Below, piece after piece: positions 21,247 to 32,890 of a DNA stretch of 64,000 nt (positions within the stretch are counted from its first letter, which is position 1; each line of letters opens with the position of its first letter). Where the stretch lies: assembly GCF_905220365.1 (NCBI RefSeq), contig NC_061141.1, positions 2,673,501 to 2,737,500 on the forward strand, read 5' to 3'. Source of the DNA: Vanessa cardui. Its lineage: Eukaryota; Arthropoda; Insecta; Lepidoptera; Nymphalidae. Below the pieces are notes generated by a model. That model was not told the origin of the DNA. It searched no databases and saw nothing but the letters and a program-made list of their open reading frames with translations. Both the position numbers and the translations under genes were made by a program.

Positions 21247-22611
21247 ATGCGTAAGACACAGAAGTCAGCCATTTATGATTGCTTTGAATGTGTGAACATT
21301 GATATCGAAAGTGCAAATGCTACCTACATCATCGATGGAGGATACCTGTTGCATCGTGTTGTGTGGGATCGAGAGAACACATTTGAGGATATTTTGGCCA
21401 AATATCTTCAGTATGTTCGTAGACACTTTGGTCACAACGTTACTATAATATTTGACGGTTACACTGATTATACAAAAAATATCAAAGCTGCAGAACAACG
21501 TCGTCGAGCTAAACAAACATCTTCATCGTCTGATATCGTTTTTGATCGATCAATGACTGTTCCGACAAACCAACAGCAGTTTCTTGCTAATACTCACAAT
21601 AAATCTCGTTTGATTTCGATGTTATGTGAAGAATTTGCAGCTGCCAATGTTGTTGTGAAACAAGCTCAAAATGACGCTGATGTCCTCATTATTGAAACCG
21701 CAATTGAACAATTCCATAGCACCAATCCAACTATCGTTGTTGGAGAAGATGTAGATTTGTTAATAATATTAACTGCACGAACACCTAGTGATAAGATCAT
21801 TTACTTTTTAAAACCTGGGAGAGCTCAAGTTCAAACGAAAATATATTCTTCACAAAGTTTAACTGCATATCCAAAATGTCAGCCTCATATATTATTCCTT
21901 CATGCGATAACTGGCTGCGATACGACATCAGCAATTTTCAAAAGAGGCAAAAATACAGTATTCAAATTGTTTGAAAAACGTGAAGACTTGATTGATAACG
22001 CAAAAGTATTTACAAATATTAACTCGTCAGCAGATGTTATCCTCACCAATGGAATTCGTGTTCTCCTTGCTATGTATGGAGCTCCAAAAAAAATGGAATC
22101 GATAGACAAGTATAGATATTTGAGTTTTGTGAAAAATACAAAAAACAATAAGAGAGTGCAGTTATCTTGTCTCCCTCCAACATCTGCTTCTGCTAATCAA
22201 CACTTGTTTCGTGTGTTCTACCAAGTGCAAGTGTGGCTAGGCAATGATCTAAATCCTGAAGATTGGGGCTGGAAATTGATGAATAATAGTTTGGAGCCAA
22301 TCCAGACTTTACTGCCACCTGCTCCAGAAAAATTACTCCATACAATTTTTTGTAATTGCAAAAAAGGCTGCACAAACAATTGCGGGTGCAGAAAAGTTGG
22401 ATTGTATTGTTCATCGGTATGTACCAATTGTCAAGGCCAATCTTGCACCAACATTGAATCAAATACAACAGATGAAGATTGTTTCGAAATTAATGAGGAT
22501 ATAACTGATATATCTCTCTTCTTGGAGCAGTCTACACAAATCGAGCAAGAAGAGGAAGAAGACAGTGATGAAGAAGAAATGAGTGACTATGAAGAATTTG
22601 ATGTTGAATGA
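21247..22611 (+). CDS. XPG/FEN-like nuclease with CXC domain, Academ-like element
   Basis: 454 residues from ATG 21247. The N-terminal PIN/FEN-type fold shows Y-I-I-D-G-G-Y-L-L-H-R, T-I-I-F-D-G-Y, Q-A-Q-N-D-A-D-V-L-I and V-V-G-E-D-V-D-L-L, which would supply the acidic metal-binding residues, then H-A-I-T-G-C-D-T-T-S. A Tesmin/TSO1-like cysteine cluster (C-N-C-K-K-G-C, C-G-C-R-K, C-S-S-V-C-T-N-C) and an acidic tail follow. The 12 codons upstream of the ATG (A-P-Y-P-L-S-L-F-D-A-I-G) also look protein-like, so the native start may be the transposase ATG with the stop at 21208 as the only break. Confidence 0.8.
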   Translation: MRKTQKSAIYDCFECVNIDIESANATYIIDGGYLLHRVVWDRENTFEDILAKYLQYVRRHFGHNVTIIFDGYTDYTKNIKAAEQRRRAKQTSSSSDIVFDRSMTVPTNQQQFLANTHNKSRLISMLCEEFAAANVVVKQAQNDADVLIIETAIEQFHSTNPTIVVGEDVDLLIILTARTPSDKIIYFLKPGRAQVQTKIYSSQSLTAYPKCQPHILFLHAITGCDTTSAIFKRGKNTVFKLFEKREDLIDNAKVFTNINSSADVILTNGIRVLLAMYGAPKKMESIDKYRYLSFVKNTKNNKRVQLSCLPPTSASANQHLFRVFYQVQVWLGNDLNPEDWGWKLMNNSLEPIQTLLPPAPEKLLHTIFCNCKKGCTNNCGCRKVGLYCSSVCTNCQGQSCTNIESNTTDEDCFEINEDITDISLFLEQSTQIEQEEEEDSDEEEMSDYEEFDVE

Positions 22612-22863
22612 TGATGTAATTTTCTTGATGTTAAAATTTTCATTAAATTTAAATAAAAAAAAAATTTCATCAATAAAATAGTGTTCCATTACATTCCCTC
22701 GATCAAAATATATTGTGGAGTATTCCTACTGGGGAAACCACGTTAAAAAAAAAGCGCCGTGTACACTACCTCAGAGGTGGTTCGGAAATGTGTGCATATA
22801 GTCGAAAATACGACTTTCCTGCGCTCTAAAGTCACGATATCTCGAAAGCGATGCTTTGTAGGA

Positions 22864-23133
22864 GAAAAATGTTGAGATATTTTTTGTAGACAATTTTACG
22901 AACTACAAACTTTGTCTGAACCATTTTTCGATAGCTCTCGTTGTTTCAGAGATATACGCAAAAAACGCAAATTTGTGACCTTTGACCTCGAATAAAAAAC
23001 AACGCACAAGCGGGATCGATGGGGACTTTTGACATATCATTTGTAATGACGTATTCAAGGCCTGCACAAAAATCCAGCTTGTTGGGAATTAATGCAAACT
23101 GGAATCATAATTTAGTCTATTTTGACTGGACTA
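22864..23133 (-). repeat. Academ-like right terminal inverted repeat
   Basis: About 270 bp, the mirror of 17505-17765. It carries nine extra bases (CATAATTTA on the + strand) near the terminus that the left arm lacks. Confidence 0.85.
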
Positions 23134-23136
23134 TCT

Positions 23137-24145
23137 GCAATCAATTCACTATCTGAAGATGACTTCACTTGCAAAGAATGTACGGATGATGAACAACTAG
23201 AGGATGGCTCGCATGGTGTATATAAGGAAACATCACTATCTGAGTGCACTTCCTCAATCAACATTTTTTTTTTAATTTTGTTCAGGTTTGAGCCAGAAGG
23301 ATATAATTTTTTAATGGTCTCATCTTTAAATGGGGATGTAAAACTCGATGTTACTGATGGCTTCAAGGGTGACAATGCCTGGCTTACTGTTTTAATTCGG
23401 GTCTGACTTGCTTTGCTCCTGAACTTGTGTGTTATATGTACTTGAACTGATTTGTCCACTTTCTGTTCACATAAAGGTTCAGGCTCATTCTGTCTGATTG
23501 TATGAAAATCTGAAAAATAAAAAAAAGTAATTAGTTTCATAATCATTACTGAGAAATTATTGTAATGACAAATGAATGCAATATGTAATCAATCATACTT
23601 AAATCCTCACAGAGGGTGAATCAGACTATCAATATGAACAGCTCTTCCTATAGGACCAAAGCTGAAATTTGGCATTCCCATAAACCTTGACGATGGGCCT
23701 AGCTCTTGTATTAAAATGTAAAACAAATAATTGAGTTCTCAGCATTGGTCCCATAGGAAAAGTTGTTTATATTGATGGTCTGAGTCACTCTCTGAGTGTT
23801 TCTTAGCATAGTTGATTACACATTGCATATTTAAACATACCTGAGCTTGTATGTGGAATATCTTTGAGACTTTGGGAACAAGTTTGTTCTGGATTTTCCA
23901 GACGCTCCATATTTTTTTTGTCTTCTCTTCAAGACACTCTGCTATTATCTCAATTCTCTTTTTTTTAAACATAAATGGTCGTTCTGTGCTGCTACATGTC
24001 CGTTTCCTTCTGTCTTCCTGACATTCAAATTTACTTGGGGTACATCCTGGTTTCAATAGCACTTTTGATACTTTTCCCATGATATGATACTCAGTATAAT
24101 TGAGCATATCATTAGGTAACTACAAAAAAACAAGAAATGGTGCTT
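23137..24145 (-). pseudogene. ISL2EU-like transposase, copy A, 5' part
   Basis: Minus-strand exons before the DDE domain. One ends near 23514 and is a Ser/Lys-rich linker. The other, at about 23842-24122, starts L-P-N-D-M-L-N-Y-T-E-Y and contains G-K-V-S-K-V-L-L-K-P-G. They correspond base for base to 44040-45017 in copy B. The THAP exon is absent, lost beyond the SINE and LINE insertions. Frame differs from copy B around the poly-A run near 23970. Confidence 0.7.
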
Positions 24146-24456
24146 AAAAAAAAAGTAAAGTAACAGCCTGTAAATTTCCCACTGCTGAGATAAGGCCTCC
24201 TCTTCCATTAAGGAGAGGGTTTTGGAACATATTCCACCACGCTGTTCCAATGCGGGTTGGTGGAATGCACATGTGGCAGAATTTCGATGAAATTAGACAC
24301 ATGCAGGTTTCCTCACGATGTTTTCCTTCACCGCCGAGCCCGAGATGAATTATAAACATAATTAAGCACATATATATGGTGGTGCTTGCCTGGGTTTGAA
24401 CCCGCAATCATCGGTTAAGATGCACGCGTTCTAACCACGGGGCCGTCTCAGCTCAA
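24146..24456 (-). mobile_element. tRNA-derived SINE with 11-bp target duplication
   Basis: Inserted in ISL2EU copy A and absent from copy B (about 45040). The duplication AAATGGTGCTT flanks it at 24135-24145 and 24457-24467. On the minus strand the head contains an A-box-like TGGTTAGAACGCG and a B-box-like GGGTTCAAACCC, the internal RNA polymerase III promoter. The tail at the low-coordinate side is T-rich on the coding strand. Confidence 0.8.
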
Positions 24457-24555
24457 AAATGGTGCTTATTGTGTACAATTAATAATGTGGGATAACAGAA
24501 CTCCATGAAAAACCTTTACTAAGATCTAACCTCAAACCATATTTACAAAAATTAT

Positions 24556-25640
24556 ATAATATATAAATAATATAATAATTGTATAATTATATAAATAAAC
24601 AATTTAATATGAGATGAAATAGCCAGGAGGCGATCGTATCATTCCCAAGGTGTGCTATCGATCATAAACTCATTAATTGTATAATAACCTTTTGCACACA
24701 AGCGTTCCTTAATATTTTTTTTAAATTTGGCAACAGAGGCATTTTGAACGCTTTCTGGGATCCTGTTGTAAAACCGTATACATTGCCCCACAAAGGAGTT
24801 ACTGACTCTACGCAGTCGAGTAACAGGACTAACAAGTTTGTGTTTGTTCCTTGTACCAATGTTATGAGTATCACATTTTCTCATGAAATCATTAATATTT
24901 TTTCGTACATACATAACATTAGAGAATATATATTGAGAAGCAACAGTCAATATCTTGATTTCTTTAAATTTATTCCTTAACGATTCTTTAGCTCCTAGGT
25001 TATAGATTGCGCGAATAGCCCTCTTCTGTAGCACAAATATGATATGGATAGCGGCTGCATTGCCCCACAGCACTATACCGTATGACATTATACTATGAAA
25101 GTAGCTGAAATATACTAAGCGAGCCGTATCAACATCGGTACATAATCTAATTTTTTTGACCGCGAATGCCGCAGAACTCAGTCTACTCGCCAATCCGTCA
25201 ATATGGGGGCCCCATTGCAACTTGGCATCAACAGTAAGGCCAAGAAACTCAGCAGAATCAATTGGATCCATCGATTCCCCATTGATGAGTACATCGGCTT
25301 TTACATTTTGTACATTTGGTATACTAAATTTCACAATTTTAGTTTTATTATTATTTAGTTTAAGATTATTTACGCTAAACCAATGTACTATATCAGCTAT
25401 AGCATTGTTTACGTCGTCGTACTGTACCTGTTTTCTATTAATTTTAAAACTAAGGAGGTGTCATCAGCAAACAATACTATATCATGTTTGTTCCCAACAA
25501 GAAAGGGCAAGTCATTTATATATGTGAGAAACAGAAAAGGTCCAAGAATTGATCCCTGAGGGAACAATTTAAGTCTCCCGAGAAACGTGGATCGAAGCAC
25601 TGTTTCAAAGACAAATTTGACGATTTTACTTTTGCCGCTA
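24556..25640 (-). mobile_element. LINE (jockey-like), 5'-truncated
   Basis: Minus-strand frames at 25409-25660 and 24639-25334 encode reverse transcriptase pieces: P-Q-G-S-I-L-G-P and L-F-A-D-D-T-S-L (catalytic YADD-equivalent), then G-L-T-V-D-A-K-L-Q-W and Y-G-I-V-L-W-G-N-A. A frameshift lies near 25340-25410. The insertion follows ACAAAAATTAT, the point where copy A stops matching copy B, and ends in an AT-rich tail. The upstream half is missing. Confidence 0.8.
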
Positions 25641-26897
25641 TAAGGCGCAAAGTCCATCAATTTTTTTATGAAAATGAGCCACCCACCATCACAAAGGTAA
25701 CTTAAACTTTATTTCTTTTATTGCATTATATTATTTGTCTACCAGAATATTCTTAAACGAAATTATTATTTTGCGCACATTTGCGTAATCAAAAACTTTG
25801 TTTTATGACTTTACAGATTCTTAAGGTTGTCAATGAAGTCCCAGACATACCTAATTTTTCTTGGAGTACATTAAGAAAGGTTATGAAACATTTAAATTTC
25901 AAATATGTCACAAAGTCAACAGTCGACATAGCATTTTAATTGACAGACATGATATTATTTTATGGCGTCAGCGATACCTTTGAAAAATTAAAGAGTATCG
26001 AAGGGAAGGAAGGTATATTTATTCCGAAGATGAAACCTGGATTAACGAAGGTATTTATTACTTATTTAAAATTTATTATTTATTTAAAATTTTCATCATA
26101 TTTTAATTTCAATAATACTTTTTTTTTACTATTTAATGTCATGCACCGAAGAAAGCATGGATTGACCAGACCGTGTTATCGTCCCGCTAGGCCTTCCTAG
26201 ACGGCTTGACCACTGGCTTAAAACAGCTTACAGGAAAGGGAAAAAGATTAATTATCGGCCATATAGGCGGGGAGGAAGGATTTGTTGAAGACAGCTTATT
26301 AATTTTTGAAGCCGAAAATAATAAAGAAGATTATCATCAAGAGATGAATACCGATTGTTTTGAGAAAAGGTTTAGTGAGGTCTTGCCAAAGTTAAAACCT
26401 CAACCCGTGTTTGTGATGGATAATGCCCCCCACCACTCCAGAAAACTAGAATCGCTGCCTACAATGTCTTGGACTAAAGCTAGAATACAAGAATGACTAA
26501 CAATCAAAAGTGTTTCATTTGAAGCAACAATGGTTAAAGCAAATCTTATAGACATTGTACGGCAGCACAAACGAGAACATTGCAATGCAGCATGGGATAA
26601 TTGTTTTACGTCTGCCTCCATACTACTGTGAGCTCAATCCCATTGAATTTATGGGCGCAGGCTAAAGGATATGTTGCAAAAAATAATAAAACTTGCAAAA
26701 TGGCAGAAGTAAAAAAACTTTTAGAAGAAAGACTTCAACATATCACGGCTGAAAAATGTTGTAGCTGCATTGCTCATATAATTAAAGAAGAGGATAAAAT
26801 GTATGGTCTCGACAACATGATCGACAATGTTTCAGACAGATTTATAATTAATGTCACCGAGAGTGATAGTGATGATTTCTCATCTGATAATGAATAA
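25640..26897 (+). pseudogene. ITm (DD80E-type) transposase 1
   Basis: Three segments separated by introns or lesions. The first contains H-Q-F-F-Y-E-N-E, and the second (after about 25817) has the helix-turn-helix-like F-S-W-S-T-L-R-K-V-M-K-H-L-N-F-K-Y. The DDE part has G-E-E-G-F-V-E-D-S-L-L-I-F, F-V-M-D-N-A-P-H-H (second Asp, 26419) and C-E-L-N-P-I-E (Glu, 26645). A nonsense codon near 26494 and a net frame change lie between the last two motifs. It is clearly broken, and its 5' side abuts the LINE. Confidence 0.75.
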
Positions 26898-28406
26898 ATA
26901 CAAATTATGTATTCAGCATTGTTTATTATTTTCATTTACATTATGTATTGAAAACAATATCGGCAGATTTGAACACTAACTACTTAACAATTCAAGCAAT
27001 TTCATTCATTTAAGAGTTTTTGAATCATTCACTTTGTTACATTAAAAATTATTTTCATAATTTTTAACTTTTTTTTATAATTATATAAAACGTCAAAAAA
27101 GTGTCAATTCGCTAAATTCCATGCCATTGACCCATTTTCCACTTAATTTATGTCGGTGTTGCTAGTACAACGCTTCGACTTGGCATTTTCTAAAATTTTA
27201 ATTAATAAAATAAATTACATTTATTTTAAAGGTGCATTAAAACAATTATTAAAATAAGATTTTAATCATCTAATTCGTTTGCTGAATTTTATTAGAGGTA
27301 ATTTCACATCGTTTCAGATTAATTTAATAGCTGTCTTACAGTTTAAAGGTTAGTTCTTCGATGTAGGTGTCGGAGTCTAGTTATGATAAACTTACTTTGC
27401 CTCAATTTTGACTTTTCTTAATTTTAATAATTATTCCAAAATTATTTCCCTGATTTAATTATGGATATAATTCCTTTTTCATTAAGGGTATTTTGGTAGT
27501 GATACTGGTCACATTCGCTAACCTTTCAAAGGTTCGTGACCTTTCGATTTCGTGCTTTTTGAATTTTGGAACTATCGGCTTCACACCGAATCCAAACTTC
27601 TAATTCGATATACTGAATATATCGAATTTATATTAACAATGAAGTTTTGAAGTTTGACAGAACTTTATATCATGTTTACCGACTCGTAAAAAATTTGACC
27701 CTTTGAAATGGTTCTCCGGAGTTGAGATCGTCAATTTGTGTAAGCAGGACTTTGAACCTCCAGAAGGAGGTTTTTTTTTTAATCGGATTTACCCACCACG
27801 TGGACTTCTTGAATGGAAATATTAAGAGTGAACAGCTCCAGGTTCCTGGTTAAGTGTGCCCAGATAGCGGCTGGTGTAACTCCAAGGACGGCAGGCCTGT
27901 TCCCTAAGCCGTTGTCGGTATCCACGTGTAGCTGGAAACTTTGGTGATGTACCCCCTTTCAATTATATTGTAAATTTCGTCTACACCGGTCTGGCGAACG
28001 GTGTATTCGTTCAAACCACATCAATTATTTTATTCGTCAGTGGCGCCTAATTTTCAACCTTAAATTTTAGATTAGTAACATTGAATTTTTAAACTTGCCT
28101 TTTATCCCAAGTGACCCACGCTGAGTCTAGCTGGCATAATTTATATAATAGTCATTATAATAAGTAACTAGTAAATTAAGTAATTGGTTGTTTATAATAC
28201 TATGTTACTGTGCATTAAAAATTTTATAACCTAATATTGTTTCTTTATACCCACCCCGAAAGGTAAAGGTAACTTTGTCACAACACTATTTTTTTTTTCA
28301 CTAAAAAGTGACAACACAGTAAATGTCAGTTGACTTCGTTTAATTAAAAATACGACTATATATAGAGATTTGCCCTGCCTTTGGGACCTGCGACTGCGAC
28401 TGCGAC
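26898..28406 (+). other. Non-coding; possible LTR with primer-binding-like site near 28040
   Basis: No supported reading frame. The part from about 27480 to 28035 is distinctive, with a small inverted word CCTCCAGAAGGAGG (27758) and ending ...TCAGTGGCGCCTAATTTT. TGGCGCC at this position recalls the primer-binding site after a 5' LTR. No matching second LTR was found, so this is only a suggestion. The remainder is AT-rich sequence without recognisable signals. Confidence 0.3.
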
Positions 28407-28557
28407 ATGCGAGTCGTACAAATACTTGACTCAGAAAAAAATGCGTGGGATATTTTAGCCAAAAAATTAAAATATATTGAGCCAACGGCCAACGTCGCGT
28501 CTGCAAAAAAGAAGATAGACAATCTAAGAATTTCTTATGTACGGAAATCAAAGAAGG
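28407..28557 (+). pseudogene. MADF/Myb-SANT-like fragment
   Basis: A short frame reads N-A-W-D-I-L-A-K-K-L, then K-K-K-I-D-N-L-R-I-S-Y, and runs into a good donor (GTAAGT at 28558). This resembles the second half of a MADF DNA-binding domain, often carried by PIF/Harbinger elements. Nothing downstream continues it. Confidence 0.4.
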
Positions 28558-29282
28558 TAAGTAACTTACTATTAGGTAATACTTTATAATGTAGGTACCC
28601 ACATAATCTGTAGATACCCAGTAACAAATCACTTCCTGAAAGCAGTTCATCCCTAGAGAGCAACTTGGATGTCAGGGCTGCACCTGTTGAGCCATACACT
28701 GAAATCTTAACCTTATTACGTACGTAATAAAGTTTAAATTTAGTTGAAGAACGGAATCGAGAACCGTATGGATCCTTAGCCAACACAAAAACAAAAATCA
28801 TCCGGAATATTGGTAGTTTGTTACAAACAGAGAACAGCCATATTTGTTTTCGACATTTCGAATTTGACAACGTGTTTGTGAAGTTCGGTGTATCTTGAAA
28901 ATTTTATTTTCATTGATAATAACTGTGTTATTTGATTACTAATTGTATTGTAAAGGAGAATATACGACATTACAATTATAGGAAGTGTGCGATTTGTGGT
29001 GTGCGAAAGTTTTTCCTTTAGACCCAGATCAGTAAGTTAAATACCATATTTATTTTAAGTCTTCATTATTAAATTTATCAAAACGTCTAACATTTTAATG
29101 TTTATAATTTTACAAGTTTACAACAGAAAAACTTAAGTATCTGGTCGCATATTTGAATCGAACCGACTTCTGAAAAATAAACTTAGAAACATGCTACCCT
29201 TAATTTAACGAAAACATAAGCTTATGGATTCTAAATAATGACAATAAATACAATTTTAATTTAACTTGGATATATTTTTCAG

Positions 29283-31773
29283 ATGACATACTGCCACAGG
29301 GAGACAATGAAATTAAAGTCCAGAGCTATACACGCTTAAGAAAGAATGATTGCAATATGGTATGTATTTGATACTATACAATGGATTTCTTTCCATTTTT
29401 TTTCATTTCCCATTAGCGTTTACTGCTGGACACCTTATACATACTGACTTGGTATTGTATAGTGGTTGCGTTTGTCTGGTTTGTTATTTCTAGCCAAAAC
29501 ATTTTTCCTATAACTTTCTGTGTTTATCTATGTTTACTGCCACTATGACTGAATTTTACTTTCATTTTAACTTAATTTGTTTTTATGATTGTTTTAGGTG
29601 TAGAGATTTTGACTAAACGAGAAAAACTGTTCCTGAAACGTCTGCAAGATACCAAAATTACCTTAAAGAGGATTGAAAAATCATCCTTAAATTTGGACAA
29701 ATTAGATTCTGATGTTTTGAAATCCATTATAGATAATGCAGTAAATAATCAGGAAAGAAGTTCTGATGGGAAGCGCTGGGATCTAAAACACAAAATCTGT
29801 GCTCTAGCTATCTTTAAGAGATCTCCTAAAGCTTACCGCTTCAAGCAGAGTGTGCTACCACTGCCTAGCACAAGAACACTACAAAGAATTTTGAAGGAAA
29901 TTCCCATGGAAACTGATATTCATACCCAAGTTATGCAGATATTAGAAAGGAAAGGTCAAGAGCTGGAAGATGATGAAAAGCATTGTGTTCTTTTGTTTGA
30001 TGAAATGGCATTAAAAAAAAAGATTGATTTACAACGACTCTATGGATAAGGTTGAAGGGTATGTAGACTTGGGAGATGGAGAGAATATGGGTAGAAGAAA
30101 TAAAATTTTTGGACATGCTTTAGTGTTTATGATTCAAGACATAAGAAAAAAATTTAAACAGCCTATGGCACATTATTTTGTTGAAGGAACAATAGAAAGT
30201 GAAAAATTAGCAGTGCTGATAAAAAACATAGTGGATTGCCATACACAAATCTAAATTTAACGTAGTCGCAACAGTTTGTGACCAAGGGCCAACCATCATG
30301 GGTGCACTTAACTTATTGAAAAAAATTGATGCCAGAAGCAAATTATTTTATTGTCAATGAAAAAAGGTGTTCATTATGTTTGACATTCCACATCTTTTCA
30401 AGTCAATTAGAAATAACTTCTTCCAAACTGGCGCGATGGAGTTTAAAGGAAAAATTGCTAAATGGTGTCATTTGAAAGAAGCAGAAGAAAGAAATAGAAA
30501 CTTTCTACATTTCCAAAATATTAATTTATCAGTTGTGAATCCTACTTACAAAACTAAAATGCGTGTTAAATTTGCAGCTCAAGCACTAAGCAACACGATG
30601 GCAGCAGTTTTGAAGATGATGGCGTGGGGCGAAACCGACACCGCGAAGCGTGAAGAACTTAATGACACCGCATTTGTGATTGAACAAATGGACAAACTTT
30701 TTGACTACACTAATGGACCAGCATCACCAAAGTACGTCAAAAAAGGCATTCGGGAAAATGTATCAGAAAATTCAAAGCACGAGGAATCTTGGAATTATTA
30801 TTTAAAATATATAGACACAATAAAATTTTTAAATTCTGACTCGCAGATTCGATTGCGAAATGACCGCTGCATAAAAGGTTTTCAAACAACTTTAAAATCA
30901 TTAAAAGATATTTGGCATCTTCTTAATAAAGAGGCTAATTGTAAATATTTGAATTTACGCCAACTTAACAAAGATGCCTTAGAAAATTTGTTTGGTAACA
31001 TAAGACAACACAGTGCAACAAACAGAAATCCTACATGCTCTCATTTCAATGCTGCTTTAAAATCCAGCGTTATTTCAGGTTTGTCAGGTCCACATAGCCG
31101 TGGTTCTAATTGTGAAGTTGATTATAACAACTTATTTGTATCTTACCAAGAACTAAATCAGAAATCCAAACCCGACTTAGAGCCAACTTCTGTACCAGAA
31201 AATGTAGATTCCGGGAATGATGTTAATGTTTGTTACCCTGTGTTGTCTTTACCTGAAGATTCTGAAATAGAATATTTTGAAAGTTCGCTCTGTAGCTTTG
31301 AAGAACAACCAGTCGTATATGTTAGTGGGTACTTAGTTGCAAGAGTCCTCACTAAATTTAATTGTGAATGTTGCAATTTTTATTTGAAAGAGGTAAATCC
31401 AGATTTTGACAATCCTCTTTATAAATATATCTCATTGAAGGAACGGTGGCAGGGTAAAATGTAACTAACCTATCCAAAGAAAGAATTATGTAATCTAGTA
31501 AAGGAAGCAAAAAATATATATGAAGAATTTGTTGCCCCTGACCTATTCAGACTAAACATTTGTCAGTATTCTATATTACAACTAAGTACACGCTGCAATA
31601 TGACATGGTTTAAATGCGAAGCTCATTATAAATATGTAATGGAACATATATTTAGTTTAAGCCAACTCTTCATTAGAAGATCATATAAAATTATTAATTC
31701 TGATTTTGTAATATCAGAATGTGATGTAGCGGATAAAGTTAAAAAGGCACAACAGCTTAATAAAGACAAATAA
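29283..31773 (+). pseudogene. P-element-like (THAP9-type) transposase 1
   Basis: Exons at about 29283-29362 and from about 29599. The protein shows L-F-D-E-M-A-L-K (first catalytic Asp), A-T-V-C-D-Q-G-P (second), F-D-I-P-H-L-F-K-S-I-R-N-N (GTP/target-binding region in P transposase) and A-L-E-N-L-F-G-N-I-R (catalytic Glu). The C-terminus ends with the stop at 31771. Breaks are a frameshift in the poly-A run near 30020, stops near 30252 and 30358, and a stop at 31462 with a frame change. A possible THAP start (R-K-C-A-I-C-G-V) at about 28981 is weak. The gene is dead, but all three catalytic residues are still visible. Confidence 0.85.
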
Positions 31774-32890
31774 ATGTTCCTGGCTTTTTCTCATTAAGTA
31801 CAGTATTGCTTAACCAGGTATAGTCTGTTTTTTCTTTGTTTGGTGCGATCTAAATCTTTTTATTCAATGTAAAAACTAATATTTAATTTACTTCATTTTG
31901 TTTGTATCGTAATTATGATACCAAGTAAAAGTAGTCTTTAACTCACTTGACGATTTTAAAAGTGCTTGTAACAACATATGTAAATAAAGTACATTTTGAG
32001 TTAAAAGTTTGTGCTTTTATTTATTTAAATCCAAAACTATAAAATGAAAAATACAGACATGATCTATTTTATCGACAGTTACAGCACATCCCTATTTTAT
32101 CGATATCGATACATTTATTGTCGACACCACCACCTCCCTACAGTTGACAAAAAAGTGGTTAGGTTGGCAGTACTTTACTTCCGTATTTTACTTCCAATAG
32201 GTTGGTAAAGCTTTCCATAAGGTTCATATATGTGTACTTTATATAGGGAAAGGGGGCCCAAAGAGGGCACAATGCTCAAAGCGGGCATTCTATACAGTAT
32301 TGCCATTTCAAATAATGGCGCGCTATCGGCGCGTGAGCGCGTTCCCCGCGGCCCTCCCACCTCGACTCAGTCGCTCAGTCCGCCTGCGATCACTCGTGTA
32401 GAATCTGCTACAGCGAAATGATTTTCACAAGTTTTTTTTAAATATTGCAAGGTATGTTAAATGTGTTCTCTTTGTTTTGATTTTTACAATCCTGTAATTG
32501 CAATATTTTGGTTATTAACGGCCTTACTTATAAAAATCAACTAATCAACATCTTAGAGACTAATTAACTAATCACTTATTAACTTCTTAATTAGTAATTA
32601 ACTACTTCTTACTTAAAAACGTAGTTTAAGGTTTACTTAGTTAATGAACGGTTAATTAACGGGATTTTTATTTTACTCTACCAACACTGACCAATTAGTC
32701 ATGTTGCACTGCCAAAATGCCGTCACCCAAGGCAAAAATTAAAAATACGAAATGTCAAACTGAAATCATTTCACTATTTTTGCTGTCAAACCGGCGTGCG
32801 TGGTAATTTAATCGAGTGTAACTTGTTTTGAATTGTTTCAATCGTTCGACAACAGTATTTCTCTTCCTCACTCGACTATTGTTTATTATA
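31774..32890 (+). other. Non-coding, with TATCGATATCGATA and a GC-rich block
   Basis: Contains the end of the P-element region, a double DREF-type word TATCGATATCGATA at 32098-32111, and a TATA-like CTTTATATAGGG near 32239 followed by a GC-rich block (32310-32400). A possible exon end follows at CAAG|GTATGT near 32450. The combination resembles an insect promoter with a first non-coding exon, possibly for the Myb/SANT-like gene at 32891. There is no direct evidence of transcription. Confidence 0.3.

Larger units (their letters stand above)
17505..23133 (+). mobile_element. Academ-like DNA transposon, full length with long TIRs
   Basis: The element starts TAGTCCAGTCAAAATAGAC and ends with its reverse complement. 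TCT (17502-17504 and 23134-23136) flanks both sides, and copy B has the uninterrupted site with one TCT near 44035. The length is 5629 bp. Inverted repeats of about 260-270 bp border two collinear frames, a large transposase-like protein and an XPG/FEN-like nuclease with a CXC domain. A transposase plus XPG nuclease and a 3-4 bp duplication is what I know of the Academ superfamily. The assignment is by architecture, not by search. Confidence 0.75.

Noticed and set aside
21247..22611. Nuclease as an independent host gene
   Set aside because: It lies between the element's inverted repeats and in phase with the transposase, so it belongs to the transposon.
23122..23406. Plus-strand ORF of 94 codons
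   Set aside because: Antisense to the Ser/Lys-rich exon of the ISL2EU transposase, which is duplicated at 44.0-44.4 kb.
24396..24430. tRNA gene suggested by B-box sequence
   Set aside because: It lies inside a SINE with target duplication. No cloverleaf was apparent, though I did not fold it computationally.
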